A DNA stretch of 11,029 bases from Paracoccaceae bacterium (lineage in GTDB: Bacteria; Pseudomonadota; Alphaproteobacteria; Rhodobacterales; Rhodobacteraceae). Numbering within the stretch: position 1 is the stretch's first letter; every line of letters starts with the position of its first letter. Positions 7,525 to 11,029 of the stretch are shown piece after piece. Location of the stretch: positions 1 through 11,029 of the forward strand of contig SLPP01000340.1 in NCBI GenBank assembly GCA_007131945.1. Reading direction: 5' to 3'. A program made the position numbers and the translations under genes. The notes beneath the pieces were generated by a model. The model made no database searches. It was not told the origin of the DNA and saw only the letters and a list, made by a program, of their open reading frames with translations.

Positions 7525-9701
7525 GGATCGTCGGGATCGATGTCGGCTCGACCACGGTCAAGGCGGTGGTCACCGAGGAGGGCGAGGTTCTCTGGCGCGA
7601 CTACCAGCGCCACAACACACGCCAGGCCGAGAAGCTGCACGAATTCCTTGGCCGGATGGAGGCCGAAGCCGGGCTGACACCGGACGAGGACCTGGTCTTC
7701 CTGACCGGCTCGGGCGCGGGGCTGACGGCGCCGATGGTGGGCGGCAAGCTGATCCAGGAAGTGGTCGCCGTCGCCGCCGCCGTCGAGAAGCTGCACCCCG
7801 ATGTCCGCTTCGTCTCCGAGATCGGCGGCGAGGACATGAAGACCATCTTCTTCACCGAATCGGGCGCGGGCAAGACCAAGCAGGTCTACATGCAGTCGGC
7901 CTGTTCGGGCGGTACCGGCACCTTCATCGAGAAGACCGCGCGCAAGCTGCGCATCCCGGCCGAGGAACTGGCCGACATGCCCTATGACGGGATGAGCCTG
8001 CACAAGGTGAGTTCCAAATGCGGCATCTTCGCCGAGACCGACGCCAACACCCTGCTCAAGGGCGGCGTGCCGGTGGGCGAGATCATCGCCAGCCTGTTCG
8101 AGGCCGTGGTCTACCAGAACCTCGCGACGCTGACCAAGGGCAACACCCCGCAGCCGGAGGTGCTGCTCCTGGGCGGTCCCAACCTCTTCTTCCGGGGACT
8201 GCAGCAGGCCTGGCGCCACCATCTGGCCAATCTCTGGGAAGAACGCGGCGTGACGCTGCCCGAGGGGCTGACCGTCGCCGACGTTATCCGCGTGCCCGAG
8301 GAGGCGCTCTACTACGCCGCGCTCGGCTGCGTCGAGATCGGGCGCGGCGAGGCCGAGGGGATCGGTCGCTATACCGGCAGCGGGAAACTGCGCTGGTGGA
8401 TCGACGAGGGCCAGCACGAGGCGAAGGCGAAGGAAGGCGGCAAGGCGCTGGCCAGGGGCGCCGACGATATCCGCCGCTTCGAGGCGGAATACCGCGGATC
8501 GGGCGCCGCCGGCCCGGCTACGGCGAAACCGGCGCCCAAGGCCGCGCGCGAGCCCGAGCCGCTTTTCATCGGCTGCGACTTCGGCTCGACCACGGCCAAG
8601 GCGGTGGTGCTGTCGGCCAGCGGCGATATGCGCTTCACCACCTATGTCCAGTCGCGCGGCAACCCGATCGAGGACGCGAAATCGCTCTTCCGCGATATCC
8701 ACCTGAGCGGCGTCGAGGACGTGGCGGGTCTGGCGCTGACCGGCTACGGCAAGGACCTGCTCAAGGATATCCTCGGCGCCGATATCGGCGTGGTCGAGAC
8801 CGTGGCGCATGCCAAGTCCGCGCTCGACATCTTCCCCGAGGCGGACGTGATCTGCGATGTCGGCGGCACCGACGTGAAGATCATGATCCTGCGCCAGGGC
8901 ACGGTCGCCGATTTCCGGCTGAATTCGCAATGCTCCTCGGGCAACGGGGCCTTCCTGCAGGGCGTGGCCGAACGCTACGGGATCGAGCTGGAGGACTACG
9001 CCGCGAAGGCCTTCGAGGCGAAGTCGATGCCCAGCCTCGCCATGGGCTGCGGCGTCTTCCTGCAATCCGACATCGTGAACCAGCAGCGCAAGGGCTGGTC
9101 GGCCGAGGAGATCATGGCCTCGCTCGCCGCCGTCCTGCCGATGAATGTCTGGATCTATGCCGGCCAGCTGCAGAACCTACGCGCCGCCGGTCGGCGGTTC
9201 GTGCTGCAGGGCGGCACGCATCGCAACATGGCCGTGGTCAAGGCGCAGGTCGATTTCATCAAGGCCAAGGTGCCCGAGGCCGAGGTCATCATCCACCCGC
9301 ATTCGGGCGAGGCGGGCGCGATCGGCGCCGCGCTCTGCGCCCGCGAGGCTTGGGATCCCGACCGGCCCAGCCGCTTCGCCGGCTTCGCGCGGATCGAGGC
9401 GCTCAACTACCGCTCGACGACCAGCGAGGACACCGTCTGCACCTGGTGCGCGGTCAACTGCAAGCGCGCCTTCATTGATGTCGAGGTGACGGGTGCGGAG
9501 GGCCGCGCCTGGAGCAAGGTTCCGCTCGAGCCGGGCTGGGAGCGCGTGATCAGCGGCAATTCCTGCCCCAAGGGGCTGGTCGAGGACGCCAACGAGATGC
9601 GCGTCGTCAAGGAAGAGATGGAGGAACAGCGTCGTGCCTATCCCAACCTTGGCGAAGTTGTTCGCGAAACGGCCTTCCGCCGCGCCGTTGTCCGAGGCTG
9701 A
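7521..9701 (+). CDS. Tandem BadF/BadG/BcrA/BcrD (HgdC-like) ATPase, activase with C-terminal cysteine box
   Basis: A 726-residue protein made of two complete ASKHA-fold activase domains. Such 'archerases' hydrolyse ATP to drive an electron at very low potential into a dehydratase or reductase partner. Domain 1 (about 1-275) has phosphate motif GIDVGSTTVK (5-14), EIGGEDMK (100-107), cluster cysteines C128 (SACSGGTG) and C167 (KCGIFAE), and LLLGGPN (215-221). A charged, then Ala/Pro-rich linker (about 295-346) follows. Domain 2 (about 347-610) repeats the set: CDFGSTTAK (352-360), DVGGTDVK (446-453), C471 (SQCSSGNG), C510 (MGCGVF) and VLQGGTHRN (561-569). Single-domain HgdC dimers hold one [4Fe-4S] with two cysteines per subunit, so this protein could form it internally. 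A C-terminal box adds C640, C643, C647 and C682. The ATG overlaps the previous stop (ATGA) with GAGGAAGG at 7509-7516 as ribosome-binding site. The last 68 bases overlap the next gene. Confidence 0.92.
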   Translation: MRIVGIDVGSTTVKAVVTEEGEVLWRDYQRHNTRQAEKLHEFLGRMEAEAGLTPDEDLVFLTGSGAGLTAPMVGGKLIQEVVAVAAAVEKLHPDVRFVSEIGGEDMKTIFFTESGAGKTKQVYMQSACSGGTGTFIEKTARKLRIPAEELADMPYDGMSLHKVSSKCGIFAETDANTLLKGGVPVGEIIASLFEAVVYQNLATLTKGNTPQPEVLLLGGPNLFFRGLQQAWRHHLANLWEERGVTLPEGLTVADVIRVPEEALYYAALGCVEIGRGEAEGIGRYTGSGKLRWWIDEGQHEAKAKEGGKALARGADDIRRFEAEYRGSGAAGPATAKPAPKAAREPEPLFIGCDFGSTTAKAVVLSASGDMRFTTYVQSRGNPIEDAKSLFRDIHLSGVEDVAGLALTGYGKDLLKDILGADIGVVETVAHAKSALDIFPEADVICDVGGTDVKIMILRQGTVADFRLNSQCSSGNGAFLQGVAERYGIELEDYAAKAFEAKSMPSLAMGCGVFLQSDIVNQQRKGWSAEEIMASLAAVLPMNVWIYAGQLQNLRAAGRRFVLQGGTHRNMAVVKAQVDFIKAKVPEAEVIIHPHSGEAGAIGAALCAREAWDPDRPSRFAGFARIEALNYRSTTSEDTVCTWCAVNCKRAFIDVEVTGAEGRAWSKVPLEPGWERVISGNSCPKGLVEDANEMRVVKEEMEEQRRAYPNLGEVVRETAFRRAVVRG
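9620..9625 (+). promoter_or_regulatory. Internal ribosome-binding site deciding the GTG start at 9634
   Basis: GGAGGA at 9620-9625 lies inside the ATPase coding sequence, exactly eight bases before GTG 9634. It is among the strongest Shine-Dalgarno matches in the window and supports the start despite the 68-base overlap with the upstream gene. Confidence 0.75.
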
Positions 9702-10857
9702 CCGCGCCGCGCGGGCAAAGCTCAGGGTCGGCATTCCCAAGGCCCTCAACGTCTGGACGACGCACCAGTTCTGGCTCGGCTTCTTCCAGTCGCTGGGGCT
9801 TTCGCCACGCAACGTGGTGTTCTCGTCGGACACGTCCGACGAGCAGATGCGCGAATTCGGCAGCGGGCGCGGCACGGTCGATTGCTGCTACCCGGTCAAA
9901 TGCGTCTCGGGCCATTACGGCGAGTTGATCTTCGGCCAGAAGCGCAAGATCGACATCCTGTTCTCGCCGATGATCTACTCGCTTGCCTCCTTCCTCGACG
10001 GACACGCGATGGACTCGCTCGCCTGCCCGCGGGTCATGGCCGCGCCCGAGAACATCAAGGCGGGTTTCCTGCGCGAGAAGGACGTCTTCGCCGAGAACCG
10101 CATCGCCCATGTCGCGCCGCTGGTGACGCTGGCCGAACCGAAGCTCGTGCCACGCCAGCTTTTCGACGCGCTGCAGGGCGTCGTGCCGGGGCTGGGCATC
10201 GAGGAGACCGCGCGCGCGGTCGAGGAGGGTTACGCCACGCTCGCCGCCTTCAACGAGAACCTGCGCGCGCGCAGCCGCGAGATCCTCGAATGGTGCGCCC
10301 GCGAGAGGCGCCCCTGCGTCATGGTCCTCGCCCGGCCCTATCACATGGACCCGGGTATCGGCCACGAGATCGAGGCCGACCTGCAGGCCTGCGGCTACCC
10401 GATCCTCTGGTTGCAGTATTTCCCGACCGATCCGGAGCTGCTGAACTGGATATTCCGCGCCGACCTCGCCGAGGGGTTGATCAAGCATCCGTTCGACATC
10501 GACGATGTCTGGCCGTCGTCGTACAGCGCCAACACCAACGAGATCCTGTGGGGCGCGAAGGTGGCGGCGCGGGTGCCCTGGATCACCTGCGCGATCCGCC
10601 TGGCGAGCTACGAATGCGGCATGGACCAGCCGAGCTTCACGCCGGTCCAGCAGATCGTCGAGCGCTCCGGCACGCTCTTCTTCTCGTTCCAGGAACTCGA
10701 TTCGACCAAGGCCGCCGGCTCGGTGAAGATCCGCGTCGAGACGATCTCCTATTACCTCGAACGGAATTCACCGGGCATCATCGAAGCCAAGCTGCGCCAC
10801 ATGGACCCCGCCTGCCCGCTGCTTCGACGGCCGGTATCCGCCGACCTTCCCGCCTGA
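9634..10857 (+). CDS. COG3580/DUF2229 protein (activase-associated, HgdB-related)
   Basis: A 407-residue cytosolic protein of the COG3580 (DUF2229) group, whose function is not established. In many Firmicutes and archaea this module is fused behind two activase domains. After a 29-residue lead-in comes the family's characteristic beginning, LRVGIPKALNVW (30-41). Cysteine motifs follow: C84-C85 and C90 in VDCCYPVKCVSGH, and C131 in LACPRVMAAPE. Then come VLARPYHMDPGIGHEIE (231-247), C319 and C328 in the ITCAIRLASYECGMDQ region, and SFQELDSTKAAGSVKIRVET (351-370), a conserved terminal block. The GTG at 9634 is supported by the perfectly spaced GGAGGA inside the preceding gene; the reading frame is +1 relative to that gene. 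It likely pairs with the COG3581 protein as the electron-accepting, substrate-reducing half. Whether it binds a [4Fe-4S] or a larger double-cubane cluster cannot be told from sequence. Confidence 0.82.
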   Translation: MPIPTLAKLFAKRPSAAPLSEADRAARAKLRVGIPKALNVWTTHQFWLGFFQSLGLSPRNVVFSSDTSDEQMREFGSGRGTVDCCYPVKCVSGHYGELIFGQKRKIDILFSPMIYSLASFLDGHAMDSLACPRVMAAPENIKAGFLREKDVFAENRIAHVAPLVTLAEPKLVPRQLFDALQGVVPGLGIEETARAVEEGYATLAAFNENLRARSREILEWCARERRPCVMVLARPYHMDPGIGHEIEADLQACGYPILWLQYFPTDPELLNWIFRADLAEGLIKHPFDIDDVWPSSYSANTNEILWGAKVAARVPWITCAIRLASYECGMDQPSFTPVQQIVERSGTLFFSFQELDSTKAAGSVKIRVETISYYLERNSPGIIEAKLRHMDPACPLLRRPVSADLPA

Positions 10858-10884
10858 TCGCGCCCCGCCCAGGACCCGACGGCC

Positions 10885-10903
10885 CGGTGCGCCTACCGCA
10901 CCG
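10885..10903. terminator. Hairpin between convergent genes, candidate bidirectional terminator
   Basis: A perfect 7-base inverted repeat, CGGTGCG (10885-10891) and CGCACCG (10897-10903), with a 5-base loop. It lies 28 bases past the DUF2229 gene stop and 16 bases past the stop of the convergent gene on the other strand. There is no T-run on either side, so termination is inferred from position and stem only. Confidence 0.4.
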
Positions 10904-10918
10904 CCCGCCACGCCCCGC

Positions 10919-11029
10919 TCAGTCATCGGCGACGACCTGCTGGCGCTGTTTGCCGAGCCCCTCGATCCATGTCTCGACCACGTCGCCTGGTTTCAGGTAG
11001 CGCGGCGGCTTCATCCCCATCCCCACACC
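10919..11029 (-). CDS. Fumarylacetoacetate hydrolase family protein (C-terminal 36 residues only)
   Basis: Only the last 36 codons and the stop (10919-10921) lie in the window; the rest continues past the right edge. The residues include GVGMGMKPPRYLKPGD, then IEGLGKQRQ and a short VVADD tail. The GxGxxxKPPxxLxPGD pattern and the following 'IEGLG.QRQ' strand are the standard C-terminus of the FAH fold (fumarylacetoacetase, 2-hydroxyhepta-2,4-diene-1,7-dioate isomerase, fumarylpyruvate or acylpyruvate hydrolase). These metal-dependent enzymes cleave or isomerise beta-diketo or enol acids in aromatic breakdown. The fragment lacks the metal site, so the exact member cannot be chosen. It is convergent with the activase operon and not part of it. 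Confidence 0.85.
   Translation of the reverse strand, partial: GVGMGMKPPRYLKPGDVVETWIEGLGKQRQQVVADD

Noticed and set aside
1..11029. CRISPR arrays, tRNA or rRNA genes, insertion sequences, attachment sites
   Set aside because: No regularly spaced repeats, cloverleaf-capable stretches, transposase motifs or flanking inverted repeats were seen on either strand by eye.

Overview
The window is very GC-rich (about two thirds G+C by eye) and strongly biased to G/C at third codon positions. The threonyl-tRNA synthetase and the general protein style point to an alphaproteobacterium, most likely of the Rhodobacterales. That placement is inference from sequence style, not from a search.

Layout, left to right. 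(1) Positions 1-3486, minus strand: three co-directional genes read right to left. They are an MFS-type membrane transporter (3486-2218), an ABHD10-like serine alpha/beta-hydrolase whose GTG start overlaps the transporter stop (2221-1475), and an AbgB-like M20 amidohydrolase (1357 to beyond the left edge). Together they look like an uptake-and-hydrolysis unit for an amide- or ester-linked small molecule. (2) Positions 3487-3646: a divergent intergenic region with weak promoter candidates on both strands. (3) Positions 3647-5605, plus strand: thrS, a complete housekeeping threonyl-tRNA synthetase with TGS, editing, catalytic and anticodon-binding domains. (4) Positions 5606-5994: a 389-base non-coding stretch. 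It holds GC hairpins behind thrS, then a lower-GC island rich in dyad symmetries and direct repeats that looks like the control region of the next operon. (5) Positions 5995-10857, plus strand: a tight three-gene operon, the most unusual part of the window. (6) Positions 10919-11029, minus strand: the C-terminal end of a fumarylacetoacetate-hydrolase-family gene, convergent with the operon.

The three-gene operon encodes a COG3581-type protein related to 2-hydroxyacyl-CoA dehydratase components, a tandem-duplicated BadF/BcrA/HgdC-type ATPase ('archerase' or activase), and a COG3580/DUF2229 protein. In many anaerobes these modules form one very long polypeptide. Here they are three genes joined by a 4-base ATGA overlap and a 68-base overlap. 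By family logic, the ATPase would hydrolyse ATP to push a low-potential electron from its [4Fe-4S] cluster into the two cysteine-rich partner proteins, which would reduce an unknown difficult substrate. No dehydratase, benzoyl-CoA reductase, ferredoxin or CoA-ligase gene lies in the window, so the substrate cannot be named. This operon and its control region are the best candidates for an undescribed system.
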